Positions 54,945-63,157 of a stretch of 64,000 nucleotides of DNA are shown here, one piece after another. Below the pieces are notes generated by a model that made no database searches, was not told the origin of the DNA, and saw only the letters and a program-made list of their open reading frames with translations. This stretch comes from Ruminiclostridium papyrosolvens DSM 2782 (GTDB lineage: Bacteria; Bacillota; Clostridia; Acetivibrionales; DSM-1351): positions 2,595,001-2,659,000 of the forward strand of contig NZ_CP119677.1 in the NCBI RefSeq assembly GCF_029318685.1. The letters run 5' to 3'. How positions within the stretch are numbered: position 1 is the first letter of the stretch; each line of letters starts with the position of its first letter. The translations under genes and the position numbers were made by a program.

Positions 54945-56966
54945 TCAATATGCTACAAGGGCTTCCAGAGTTTCCAATATAATTAACGCATCTGCCAGAG
55001 TATCCTGTGAGGCAATTAAATTATTACGAATAAGGTCAAGCAGGGGTATAGCCTGTGTTGCGACTTCCAACGTCAACCAATCTTTTGTCTTATGGGTAAT
55101 ATAGTTTGAGTGATATAATAGCTCCAATAAATCAGGTAACTTATGCTCATACCGCTCTCTTCTTTCTATAGCTTTAATGGCTGCGGAAAGACCCTTTATT
55201 AAGTTTGCCATATCTCTATTGATTATATTGTTACGCAACATCCAGCTTAAAATATTTTCCTTCTCCGGTATCTGGATTAAAAGGTTGGCGTCTAAAAAGC
55301 CCAGAGCCTTTAGAAATAATTCCTGACGCAAGTATCCTCGGTGGTAGGAATCTATAAAGTGTTTTCTGTCTTCTTCTCCCATTCGTTTATTGGGGTCTTT
55401 TTCTACAGGGTCAGAAATTACATCATTTTTCTTTTCCGTCTCATTTTTCTCTATGGCTTCAAGAATCTCATAGATTGCAGAAGGTCTTGAAGCTACGATG
55501 TGAACCTTCCGGTTAAAAATCTCCTGCAAGACATCAGTAATTCCTTCTCTGGAGGTTTGACTGCAGGCAATCACCAATCTTTCATCGGAACTTACGCCTA
55601 AAGGAATTGCCATAAGGGCTTTTGCCTGTCGGACGCTTAGCTTATCTATCCATTTTGTGTCAACTTTCTCTTTTTCAGGGTTTAATTCATAATAATCAAT
55701 CGCACTTTGCGAAGCAAGGGTACTATATAGTCCTGTTTCATCAATATAACCCAGTGCAAGCAAGCTTTCCCCCAGACGTATTCCAAATTTTTTCTGATGA
55801 TAAAGACCAATTTCAAGCTGTTCCGGCTTAATTAGTTCCCTATCAAGAAGTAATTTTCCCAATTGCTGTTTATTCTCCAGAATTGAATTGGTTTTTTCTG
55901 TATCATAAATATATACAATATCTTCTGCCAATACATAGTAACGATTAACTTTAGAATCATAGATTACCCGTTTATCCAAATCAATGGCCAAATCAACAAG
56001 ACCCTCCAAAGAAAGTATCTGAATGTCTTGTCTGTCCTTTACCTCAACACTGCCATCTGTAATCCATTCTTTAAAACGGGTATGATCCTTCGCCGCTTTT
56101 GGTTTTCCCATTTGCTTCAAAATGTAAAGAGCAACCAGCAATAACAACAAAATAAAGTCTATGACAAAGGGAATTATATTAAACTGTATTATTCGAAGAA
56201 GGTTTTCTGTCAAGGCAGGGACCTTACCTTCCGCTATCAAAGAAATTTTCGAGGTGATTTCTTGCGATTTTGGTATGGTAAAGCTTGTTTGTTGCAAATT
56301 AATAGGAAGAGTATGAACAATACTTTTTTCAATAGGTACACCATTTACGGTACCGCTTACTTTAATATCTGAAACTACAAGCAACTGAAAGAGACCGCTT
56401 TGAAACAGCAGCTCTTCACCAATTTTGGTAACCTTACTGTAAGCGTCAGGTATATCCAGAACCATTCCCGAATTTTGATTAAAAGCTTTTCCTGAAGATA
56501 ATGTAAATTCGTTCAGCGGGGATTCATTAAGTTTATGGCTCCAATAAATCTGTGATTTTTCATCAATTGACTGTATTAAAACTCTGGATTTAAAAGTTCC
56601 ATGAATTAAGCCTTCATTCATGCCATTAATTTTTATGATAGGTGTTGTTGTTATCTTTGGTTTAGCTGCATAGAAGTAAGCTGCTCTTCCTTGTTCAAAA
56701 ATGGTACCCTTTGGCCATACTGTTAAGTCCGTTCCCGATTCAATTTTATATTCAGGGATTACGGACAGAGTAACGCCCGGCATCGGTACCTCAGTTGGAT
56801 TGGACTTAAAATTGATATATGTCCACGCAACTGAAACTACTAGTCCGATACCGACAATAAAAATAAGTAATTGTCTGTTTCGACTTTCCATCAAAGAATT
56901 ACCTGCACTTTCTGCATATAATCTATTTCTGAATGATGTAATATACTCAAAAGGATAATTAAGCAC
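54945..56966 (-). CDS. Membrane protein fusing a DUF5305-like domain to an MshEN-like cytoplasmic domain
   Basis: 673 residues. A first membrane segment lies at about 33-51, then an extracytoplasmic beta-rich region (about 55-262) resembling DUF5305, a domain seen beside SipW-type peptidases; a second membrane segment lies at about 265-288. The cytoplasmic part holds an MshEN-like module at about 366-500: LGKLLLDRELIKPEQLEIGL, then LGESLLALGYIDE, the spaced LG/L pattern that binds c-di-GMP in MshE. The C-terminal 170 residues are helical and unassigned. It is last in the run with a SipW-like peptidase and TasA-like proteins. A c-di-GMP-gated receptor for surface-fibre assembly is a reasonable inference. 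Confidence 0.6.
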   Translation of the reverse strand: MLNYPFEYITSFRNRLYAESAGNSLMESRNRQLLIFIVGIGLVVSVAWTYINFKSNPTEVPMPGVTLSVIPEYKIESGTDLTVWPKGTIFEQGRAAYFYAAKPKITTTPIIKINGMNEGLIHGTFKSRVLIQSIDEKSQIYWSHKLNESPLNEFTLSSGKAFNQNSGMVLDIPDAYSKVTKIGEELLFQSGLFQLLVVSDIKVSGTVNGVPIEKSIVHTLPINLQQTSFTIPKSQEITSKISLIAEGKVPALTENLLRIIQFNIIPFVIDFILLLLLVALYILKQMGKPKAAKDHTRFKEWITDGSVEVKDRQDIQILSLEGLVDLAIDLDKRVIYDSKVNRYYVLAEDIVYIYDTEKTNSILENKQQLGKLLLDRELIKPEQLEIGLYHQKKFGIRLGESLLALGYIDETGLYSTLASQSAIDYYELNPEKEKVDTKWIDKLSVRQAKALMAIPLGVSSDERLVIACSQTSREGITDVLQEIFNRKVHIVASRPSAIYEILEAIEKNETEKKNDVISDPVEKDPNKRMGEEDRKHFIDSYHRGYLRQELFLKALGFLDANLLIQIPEKENILSWMLRNNIINRDMANLIKGLSAAIKAIERRERYEHKLPDLLELLYHSNYITHKTKDWLTLEVATQAIPLLDLIRNNLIASQDTLADALIILETLEALVAY

Positions 56967-56984
56967 TCAGAAACCGGCATCAAA

Positions 56985-57512
56985 TTAGTAACAGACTATA
57001 TTACGCGGAGTATTGATTTTATCCGTTAACTGTGCAGAGTATGAGCCATCTGTATTAGTAGCTGTAAATTGAAATGACGTTCTCAAACTTGTGACATTGT
57101 TTACCAAAGAGGCAGCTGCATTTACTGTCTGTCCGGGGTTTAAGGTTATTACAATCTTCTTAGGTGAACTGAAGAGATAACTGAATTCCCCTTCCTCATT
57201 TCCAATTTTCACCCTGAAAGTACTTAGGGCATTCATCCAGCTTATTTCAGGACATACTATAACAGTTAATTTCACAATCTGCATTGTATTATTTGTTATT
57301 GTGCCAAAGTTTGCATACTTATTATTCATATTATAGAGTTTATTTTGAAAGCCATCCACTTTCAATATTCCTTTATCATCACTGACTATTTTCGCAGAGG
57401 CAGTTCTCTCCAGCTTACCTGTGCTGAGAGCACCACTGTAAGGCATGGAAACTACAGCAAATATTAAACTTAATATAAAAAATAGGAGGTAAGTTTTTCT
57501 TTTTGTTCTCAT
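56985..57512 (-). CDS. Exported TasA/camelysin-like protein (second putative SipW substrate)
   Basis: 175 residues with a signal-type N-terminus (RTKRK, hydrophobic about 8-24, cleavage-like SGALS). The mature start, LERTASAKIVSDDKGILKVDGF (residues about 34-55), mirrors the opening of the TasA-like protein in the same operon (FDRSVKAGKILVDTDD), a pattern of TasA/camelysin and DUF1102 proteins processed by SipW. The remainder is beta-rich with SFQFTATNTDG near the end, and a single late Cys. It sits 1 base after the peptidase gene and 18 bases before the fusion gene. Distant homology is judged by eye only. Confidence 0.5.
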   Translation of the reverse strand: MRTKRKTYLLFFILSLIFAVVSMPYSGALSTGKLERTASAKIVSDDKGILKVDGFQNKLYNMNNKYANFGTITNNTMQIVKLTVIVCPEISWMNALSTFRVKIGNEEGEFSYLFSSPKKIVITLNPGQTVNAAASLVNNVTSLRTSFQFTATNTDGSYSAQLTDKINTPRNIVCY

Positions 57513-57513
57513 C

Positions 57514-58620
57514 TTATTTTACTCTCCTTTTCCCTTTCCCTAATAGCTTTGCTCTTGAACGTTTAATACGGCGCTGAAAAAGCTTATCCTTTATAGTTTT
57601 TAAAGGTATCCAAGCCTCAAAGCCATGAACCTGCTTCAGAAGTTTCAGAAAAACCCACACCAAAAATGCCATGGTAAAACCAACTGCCAGCATAGCAAAA
57701 ACAGGACTTGCCCTGTGCAGCACCAAAATCAATGTTCTGGGTAATAACATAGGATAGTTGTATGTCTGAACATACCCCCGATACATACCAATCTTCTTTT
57801 GTGGTGCAACATCAAGTATAACTTTACCTTCTGAACGTATCCAAAGATATTCCGGTGCTTCATGAACACTCAAAGGCTGTATACATGAAATAATAGTCCA
57901 CACAGGAATAACAGCGTCATTTTTAATCTTCATCATAAGCTGATCTGATTTATTCAATTGAATTTGGTCGCCCAAAGTTCCCGGGTATTCGCTGACCAGA
58001 TATTTTATCTCTGTTACTCTTGAGCCAATATATATGCTTAAAATGACAGATATGGCTGATAGGATTATAATGACACGATACAAATGCCTGAGTCTCCACC
58101 TGTTTCGAGACTTGCGTTTTCTTACTCGCCCCTTTCCCAGAGAAAAAGACAATATTCCCAGTGTTAAGAATATCCACGACAGATACTTTGAATAATTTCC
58201 CAAATAAGAATTTAAATATGCCGATGCTTTACCAATACCCGGAATAATAAGAGGCTGCCCATTTATAGTCAGAACTTTTCCGGAAATCCTGTCTCCGGTA
58301 ACCTCCGGTTCTCCACTGTCCTGATCCTTGTAGGGAGAATTATCACCTTTTGTAATATAACCTTCTTCTCCCACAGCAATGATTCTATGAGTTATATATG
58401 GTGCTTTCAGTACCATTGGTCGATAAGTAATAATATCTCCAACTTTGGGATTTTTTTCAGGCCAGACAAGGAAAGCATCGTTCACATTAATTAATGGTAC
58501 CATACTATTAGAATAAACATATGTCAAAATATGAGCACCCTTGGTTTTACCATTGACGCCAATTACAATGGCGATTACAATAGCAAAACCAATAAGTGCT
58601 CCATAGAATAGTTTTTTCAT
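57514..58620 (-). CDS. SipW-like signal peptidase I (Ser-His type) with long C-terminal extension
   Basis: 368 residues, about twice the length of Bacillus SipW. A membrane segment lies at about 5-22. The catalytic Ser is in SNSMVPLINVNDAF near 38 and the base is His, not Lys, in YITHRIIAVGEEGY near 75, the mark of the ER/archaeal/SipW type; KGDNSPYKDQDSG near 91 completes the active site. Further membrane segments near 145-160, 182-200 and 300-322 flank a beta-rich outer region with no assigned function. It follows the TasA-like gene and precedes a second substrate candidate, matching the SipW-TasA relation in biofilm formers. Confidence 0.8.
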   Translation of the reverse strand: MKKLFYGALIGFAIVIAIVIGVNGKTKGAHILTYVYSNSMVPLINVNDAFLVWPEKNPKVGDIITYRPMVLKAPYITHRIIAVGEEGYITKGDNSPYKDQDSGEPEVTGDRISGKVLTINGQPLIIPGIGKASAYLNSYLGNYSKYLSWIFLTLGILSFSLGKGRVRKRKSRNRWRLRHLYRVIIILSAISVILSIYIGSRVTEIKYLVSEYPGTLGDQIQLNKSDQLMMKIKNDAVIPVWTIISCIQPLSVHEAPEYLWIRSEGKVILDVAPQKKIGMYRGYVQTYNYPMLLPRTLILVLHRASPVFAMLAVGFTMAFLVWVFLKLLKQVHGFEAWIPLKTIKDKLFQRRIKRSRAKLLGKGKRRVK

Positions 58621-58690
58621 TTTTTTTATACCAGATAGCCCATATTATTTAATAAACAAGGCTTTATATTTCTTTCGGCGTAAATTGCCC

Positions 58691-59206
58691 TTACTTTGCT
58701 TCTACATGCAATACACCATTTAATGTCTTAGAAGGTTCCAATCCGGTAGTATTGATTGTAAAGTAAAAATCACCGGAACCGCCAACATTAATGGTATTAT
58801 TGCCATTATTTACAGGAGTGAGAGCTATAGCATTATTATTACCCGATTCGTTAATAATTGATACACTTACAGGAGCATCTGAATTATTTTTAATCTTTAT
58901 TACGCCGCTAGAAGTTGAACCTATGGTAAAAATAGCATCTGTGTTAAAACCACTGTTTGTGTTTGAATTGCTATTAATGGCTTCGTTTATGTTTATAGAA
59001 ACCTTACCTTTACTATCTGCTTTAACTAGTCCTTGATATTTAGATATATTTGTGATTTGTATTGCTACATTATCATCTGTATCCACAAGAATCTTTCCTG
59101 CTTTAACACTACGGTCAAAGGACACACTGGATAAAGCGGCAGAACCGACAGCAGCAATCGCAACAGCTACAACTACTAGTAGAACACTTAATTTAAGTTT
59201 TTTCAT
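58691..59206 (-). CDS. TasA/camelysin-like secreted fibre protein
   Basis: 171 residues from ATG at 59206, which has GGAGG 7 bases upstream; a longer frame to 59293 has no such site. The signal peptide is MKKLKLSVLLVVVAVAIAAV (first 20 residues), with cleavage near GSAALSS. The mature N-terminus SFDRSVKAGKILVDTDDNVA fits TasA/camelysin family proteins processed by SipW. The rest is Ser/Asn/Gly-rich and beta-forming, with no Cys. First gene of the operon containing the SipW-like peptidase. By analogy it forms extracellular fibres or a surface coat, possibly helping adhesion to plant fibre alongside the cellulosome. Confidence 0.65.
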   Translation of the reverse strand: MKKLKLSVLLVVVAVAIAAVGSAALSSVSFDRSVKAGKILVDTDDNVAIQITNISKYQGLVKADSKGKVSININEAINSNSNTNSGFNTDAIFTIGSTSSGVIKIKNNSDAPVSVSIINESGNNNAIALTPVNNGNNTINVGGSGDFYFTINTTGLEPSKTLNGVLHVEAK

Positions 59207-59529
59207 GTATAAACCTCCACGTAGAAATGTTATATTGAAGAGTGCAATGTTGTTTACAAAAATCATTCTACAGTAATAATATTCAGTTCTCAATGCACGA
59301 ATATTGCCAGTAGAGTAACTGTTTACCCTTACTGCTAAAGTTACTCAAAAGATTCTGCATACACGCCTATCCCATTTGCTCATATTCTTTCTCCGTCTAT
59401 TATCAATCTGGCAGCATTTTTTACGCATAATAAAATACAATTCCCGTATCAGCCTCATAAAATGAAGGGCTTAAAGCTCTGTTATTCATGATTTTCCGAT
59501 AACGAGAATTGTATTTTATTGATATCTAT
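59207..59529 (-). other. Intergenic region upstream of the TasA-like operon
   Basis: 323 bases. It contains two inverted repeats: GAGTAACT / AGTTACTC (59313-59320, 59339-59346), placed as a regulator site or 5' hairpin for the TasA-like operon, and a larger one at 59431-59518 next to the GH9 stop. No ORF with a credible start was found and no clear -35/-10 pair stands out. Confidence 0.4.
59431..59518 (-). terminator. Long-armed hairpin after the GH9 gene, probable terminator
   Basis: Arms of 13 bp (59431-59443 and 59506-59518), extended imperfectly by GATACGG and TTATCGG, enclose a loop of about 60 bases. It lies 12 bases past the GH9 stop codon. The following tract on the minus strand is only moderately T-rich, so an mRNA 3'-stabilising structure is an alternative. 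Confidence 0.5.
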
Positions 59530-62004
59530 TTATATTTCTGCCTTTAACAACAACATCTTCAGTTGAGCAAAATCTATGGAATTGACCTCGCCATCTCCGT
59601 TCATGTCTGCCGCTTTTAGAGCATTACCTGTAAGAATCTCCCCGTTAAGTATAATTTTTTTCAGCAAAGCCAAGTCGATAGAATTAATTTCGCCGTCACA
59701 ATTTACATCTCCAACTTTTATTGGAATCTCACCTTGAAAGTTACTGTTGGCAAATGCGGTAATAAACTCGAGAGTGGAAGTGGAACCAATAGCGTGTTCA
59801 TTTGTGGTCCATTCATCTGCACTGTCCAAATAGCATTTTGCCGGAAAGTTCGAAAGACCAATACCTTGATACCTGTTAGGTCCTAGCGGCATAAAACCCT
59901 TGGCTATACCTGCTTTTCCATCACTATTAAAAGTAGAGAATATGGTTTTTATGCAATCGTCACCGTAACCCGACACAAAGCTCTTTCTTAAAGGATTTGC
60001 TCCAAGTATCCAATTTAATGAAGAAAGTGCCATATTGTTAATTGTATCGGTATTTGTTCCCAGAAGTCTGGAACCAATCAGTGCTTCCATGCACATACCC
60101 ATTATTTGGTTGTTACTGCCCCAGTAATAGTTTGCGTTTGTAATTGCGTTACCCCAGGCACTGCTTTTGTAACGTTCGATTTTGTTGTTCACCCAAATTC
60201 CAAACTCGTTATTGAACCACTTTTCAGCATCAATGTTTCGGTTTGCTGCTTTCATATAAGCGAAAAATGCAAAATTCCAGTTACCTACCCAATCTCCTGA
60301 TGCATTCTCATAAGCATCTTTTCCCTTGGAATAGTTTGCCACAAAGTAATTGTCATACTTTGCTTCACCAGTAGCCCTATACAAGGCTGCTGCTGCTAAA
60401 AGTCTGCTGCTTATATCATTGTCAGAATTATAAGGTCCGTTTGGAGATTTAATATTGTTGGGATTTTGTTCAAGATACGACCACGCACTCTTTGCTGCAT
60501 TCAGACAGGTAAGTGCAAACGCTGGATCATAGTTTGAATATATAATGGAAGCGTGAGCTAAGGCAGCAGCTGCACATGCAGTATCTTCTGTCGGTCTTAT
60601 ATTTGTGGTGTCACCCTCTTTATCCTTTATAATCCTTTTTGTTATATTGCCATCATCATCTGATTGAACCCTTGCATAAAAACCGCCGCTTGCAGTATCC
60701 TGCATTTTTAGAATCCATTCAAGTTCCCATTTTGACTCATCAAGTATATCCGGTACACCATTTCCGCTTTCAGGAATATTAAACTGATTATCCTGATATA
60801 GCTCCGGGAACATATCGTAAGCCCAAAAAAGATTTATTAAAGTCCCAGCTCCAGTACTTACATACTTTCCAAGATCACCTGCATCAAACCATCCTTTAGA
60901 TACATCCCTTGTCTTTCCGTAGTTGGAGTCAAAGACAGCAGTCGTATCCTGAGGTGTTCTGTCTTTTCTTGGATAATCGGGACAGTATGTAGCCGTAAGG
61001 TCTACTCCTGAACGCTGATAATAAAAATATCTTGCTACATCCGTCAAAAGAGATTTGTAAACATCATTTCCAATCTTAAACTTAGGTGATTTTTCTATAC
61101 CTGATGTATTAACTGTAATATAATATTCGCCCGGTTGATTAAGGTCTGTAAACACAGCTTTAAACACTCTTTCACCCGAATCCTGATCATAATCCTTCAC
61201 AAGAGCCAACTGACCACTATAAGCAACGGAATCGTCAGAAACTCTTTTTACCTGAAATTGAGTACCAGTAGTGGCCGTTAGCTCATCCTCAAATCCTGAA
61301 ACATAGGCATATTTTTCTGCAGTTTCACGGAACCCTACCTGGTTCAACTTAATGGCCGGATATGCCTTTTCTTTATCTGGAGAAGTCAACTTCAGTTGAT
61401 TAATCCAGACGCAGAAGGGATCAAGAGTTACTTTATCAAGTACAATTGCCTTTGCATTGTATGGATCCATACCCAGTGATGGGTCTAAAATATCTTTTAA
61501 GGGTATTTTCACATGTTGCCACTCAGTTGTAACCGTACAGTAATCGGTTATGGGCTTTGTAATTTTCTGCTCAACACCCGATACACGCTCGCTTACATGG
61601 TCAACTGCACCGATTACAAACTGCTCCCCTCCTTTTTCACCCTTTACATTAAATTCCAAATATCCATTCGGAACATACTGGGATACATCATGACAGTTCC
61701 ATTCCGCTAATGTAAGTATTACTGACATCCAATACGAGTTAAGCTGTGTTTGAAGATTCAATCGTAAAGAAGGTAAACTTTGGTATGTGACTTGGGTATC
61801 AATCGGTAAGTTTCCGTTTACTGTTTCCAATTCTCCGGCACCGCTCCCTGACCATCCGCTTATTTTATCCTTAAATACATAAAAATCCTGAAGGTTCCTC
61901 CAGCCCTGAGGAGCACTTGCATTGATAGCAATCATTGATGTAATCAATGATGTACATATTATTGCAACACATAAAAATAAAGCAAGTAATTTTTTTTGTT
62001 TCAT
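59530..62004 (-). CDS. Cellulosomal GH9 endoglucanase: CBM-Ig-GH9-dockerin I
   Basis: 824 residues. The signal peptide is about 1-31 (cleavage near INASA). An N-terminal carbohydrate-binding beta-sandwich (about 35-210, NGYLEFNVKGEKGGEQF) looks like CBM30 or CBM4. An Ig-like CelD_N domain follows (about 220-315, IKLNQVGFRETAEKYA). The GH9 (alpha/alpha)6 barrel (about 320-750) shows GWFDAGDLGKYVSTG near 367 with the catalytic Asp, and NEHAIGSTSTLEF near 733 with the acid Glu. A type I dockerin closes the protein with two calcium repeats, DVNCDGEINSIDLALLKK and DMNGDGEVNSIDFAQLKM. The enzyme should cleave cellulose or mixed glucan while attached to a scaffoldin. A divergent AraC regulator lies upstream. 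Confidence 0.92.
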   Translation of the reverse strand: MKQKKLLALFLCVAIICTSLITSMIAINASAPQGWRNLQDFYVFKDKISGWSGSGAGELETVNGNLPIDTQVTYQSLPSLRLNLQTQLNSYWMSVILTLAEWNCHDVSQYVPNGYLEFNVKGEKGGEQFVIGAVDHVSERVSGVEQKITKPITDYCTVTTEWQHVKIPLKDILDPSLGMDPYNAKAIVLDKVTLDPFCVWINQLKLTSPDKEKAYPAIKLNQVGFRETAEKYAYVSGFEDELTATTGTQFQVKRVSDDSVAYSGQLALVKDYDQDSGERVFKAVFTDLNQPGEYYITVNTSGIEKSPKFKIGNDVYKSLLTDVARYFYYQRSGVDLTATYCPDYPRKDRTPQDTTAVFDSNYGKTRDVSKGWFDAGDLGKYVSTGAGTLINLFWAYDMFPELYQDNQFNIPESGNGVPDILDESKWELEWILKMQDTASGGFYARVQSDDDGNITKRIIKDKEGDTTNIRPTEDTACAAAALAHASIIYSNYDPAFALTCLNAAKSAWSYLEQNPNNIKSPNGPYNSDNDISSRLLAAAALYRATGEAKYDNYFVANYSKGKDAYENASGDWVGNWNFAFFAYMKAANRNIDAEKWFNNEFGIWVNNKIERYKSSAWGNAITNANYYWGSNNQIMGMCMEALIGSRLLGTNTDTINNMALSSLNWILGANPLRKSFVSGYGDDCIKTIFSTFNSDGKAGIAKGFMPLGPNRYQGIGLSNFPAKCYLDSADEWTTNEHAIGSTSTLEFITAFANSNFQGEIPIKVGDVNCDGEINSIDLALLKKIILNGEILTGNALKAADMNGDGEVNSIDFAQLKMLLLKAEI

Positions 62005-62211
62005 ACTTTTCCTCCTATAATATTATCTACTTCTACCAATATGCCTGAAGAAATAATATCCACCCCCTTTTCTATTAATAATGTAAAAAGCATATCAGTT
62101 GAACTTTAGAACCAGAGATATAATTACACTCTTGTTTTGATGTGTATATTGTAATTGATAAGAGTCAGATTAACTTTTATTTAAATATATAACAAAAATA
62201 TACAATATTCC

Positions 62212-62246
62212 TTGACTTTCTAGTCTAAAAATAGCATTATTTAGAC
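62212..62246 (+). promoter_or_regulatory. Promoter of the AraC gene with overlapping dyad
   Basis: TTGACT (62212-62217), 17-bp spacer, CATTAT (62235-62240). The inverted repeat GTCTAAA / TTTAGAC (62223-62229, 62240-62246) covers the -10, which would suit autoregulation or control by another dimeric protein. Confidence 0.6.
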
Positions 62247-62261
62247 AAGGAGATGAAATAA

Positions 62262-63152
62262 ATGGAGTATATGTATCTTCATTATTTTACGCAAGACCCC
62301 AGCTTTCCCTTTTTTATTCAGTATGGATTCCATGACGATGCTATGCCTGAACATTTCCACCACGATTTTTTTGAACTTGTGATAGTTTTAAACGGAACCG
62401 CCACTCATATTGTCAATTCAGAGGAATTCTTTATAAAAAAAGGTGATGTTTTTGTTTTTAATATGGATTTATCTCACGGGTATAAAGATCCACATAACTT
62501 TAAAATAATAAATATAATGTACAAACCAGAACGGCTCGACGAAATCTGTAATGATATAAAGAAATCTCCCGGTTACCAGGCTCTTTTTGTATTGGAGCCT
62601 TTTTTCAGAAAAAAGTACAGTTTCAGTAATACCCTGTCACTCTCTATTTCCAGTCTGGAATATGTAGCAGAACTTGGAGCTCGTATTAACGAAGAATACA
62701 AAAGAAAAGATCAGGGCTATCAAACCATGATCTACGCTCGTTTTATGGAAATGGTTGTATACTTATCAAGACAATACATTATTGAAAATAAACTCTTGCA
62801 CGATACATTTGTACATCTGGCAAAAGCTATATTGTTTTTAGAAGATAATTACCTTAACCCGATAAAACTTGAAAAGTTAGCAGATGAAGCACATATGTCC
62901 GTAAGGCATTTTAACAGAATATTTAAGGAGAATTATGGAACTACCCCCTTTAATTGTATTCTGCACCTCAGGGTTAATCATGCCTGTTCACTGCTTAAAA
63001 ACAGCAACTTATGTATTGCTGATATAGCACTGGAGAGCGGCTTTTCTGACAGCAACTATTTTTCAAGGCAATTCAAGAAGATTACCGGTATAACCCCCAA
63101 GGAATACCGGGCAAGGTATAAATTAATTTATTCAAATATAGATTTAAATTAA
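62262..63152 (+). CDS. AraC-family regulator with cupin sensor domain
   Basis: 296 residues. The N-terminal cupin-like sugar-binding domain is seen in MPEHFHHDFFELVIVLNG near residues 28-45 and FFIKKGDVFVFNMDLSHGY near 58-76. The C-terminal pair of helix-turn-helix motifs is clear: LEKLADEAHMSVRHFNRIFK near 205-224 and IADIALESGFSDSNYFSRQF near 251-270, then KKITGITPKEYR. It is divergent from the dockerin GH9 gene, with 257 bases between start codons, and probably controls it in response to an oligosaccharide. Direction of control is unknown. Confidence 0.85.
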   Translation: MEYMYLHYFTQDPSFPFFIQYGFHDDAMPEHFHHDFFELVIVLNGTATHIVNSEEFFIKKGDVFVFNMDLSHGYKDPHNFKIINIMYKPERLDEICNDIKKSPGYQALFVLEPFFRKKYSFSNTLSLSISSLEYVAELGARINEEYKRKDQGYQTMIYARFMEMVVYLSRQYIIENKLLHDTFVHLAKAILFLEDNYLNPIKLEKLADEAHMSVRHFNRIFKENYGTTPFNCILHLRVNHACSLLKNSNLCIADIALESGFSDSNYFSRQFKKITGITPKEYRARYKLIYSNIDLN

Positions 63153-63157
63153 AATTA

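Noticed and set aside
59207-59293. Longer N-terminus for the TasA-like protein
   Set aside because: It would bury a clear signal peptide behind 29 residues; the inner ATG has a perfect GGAGG at the right distance.
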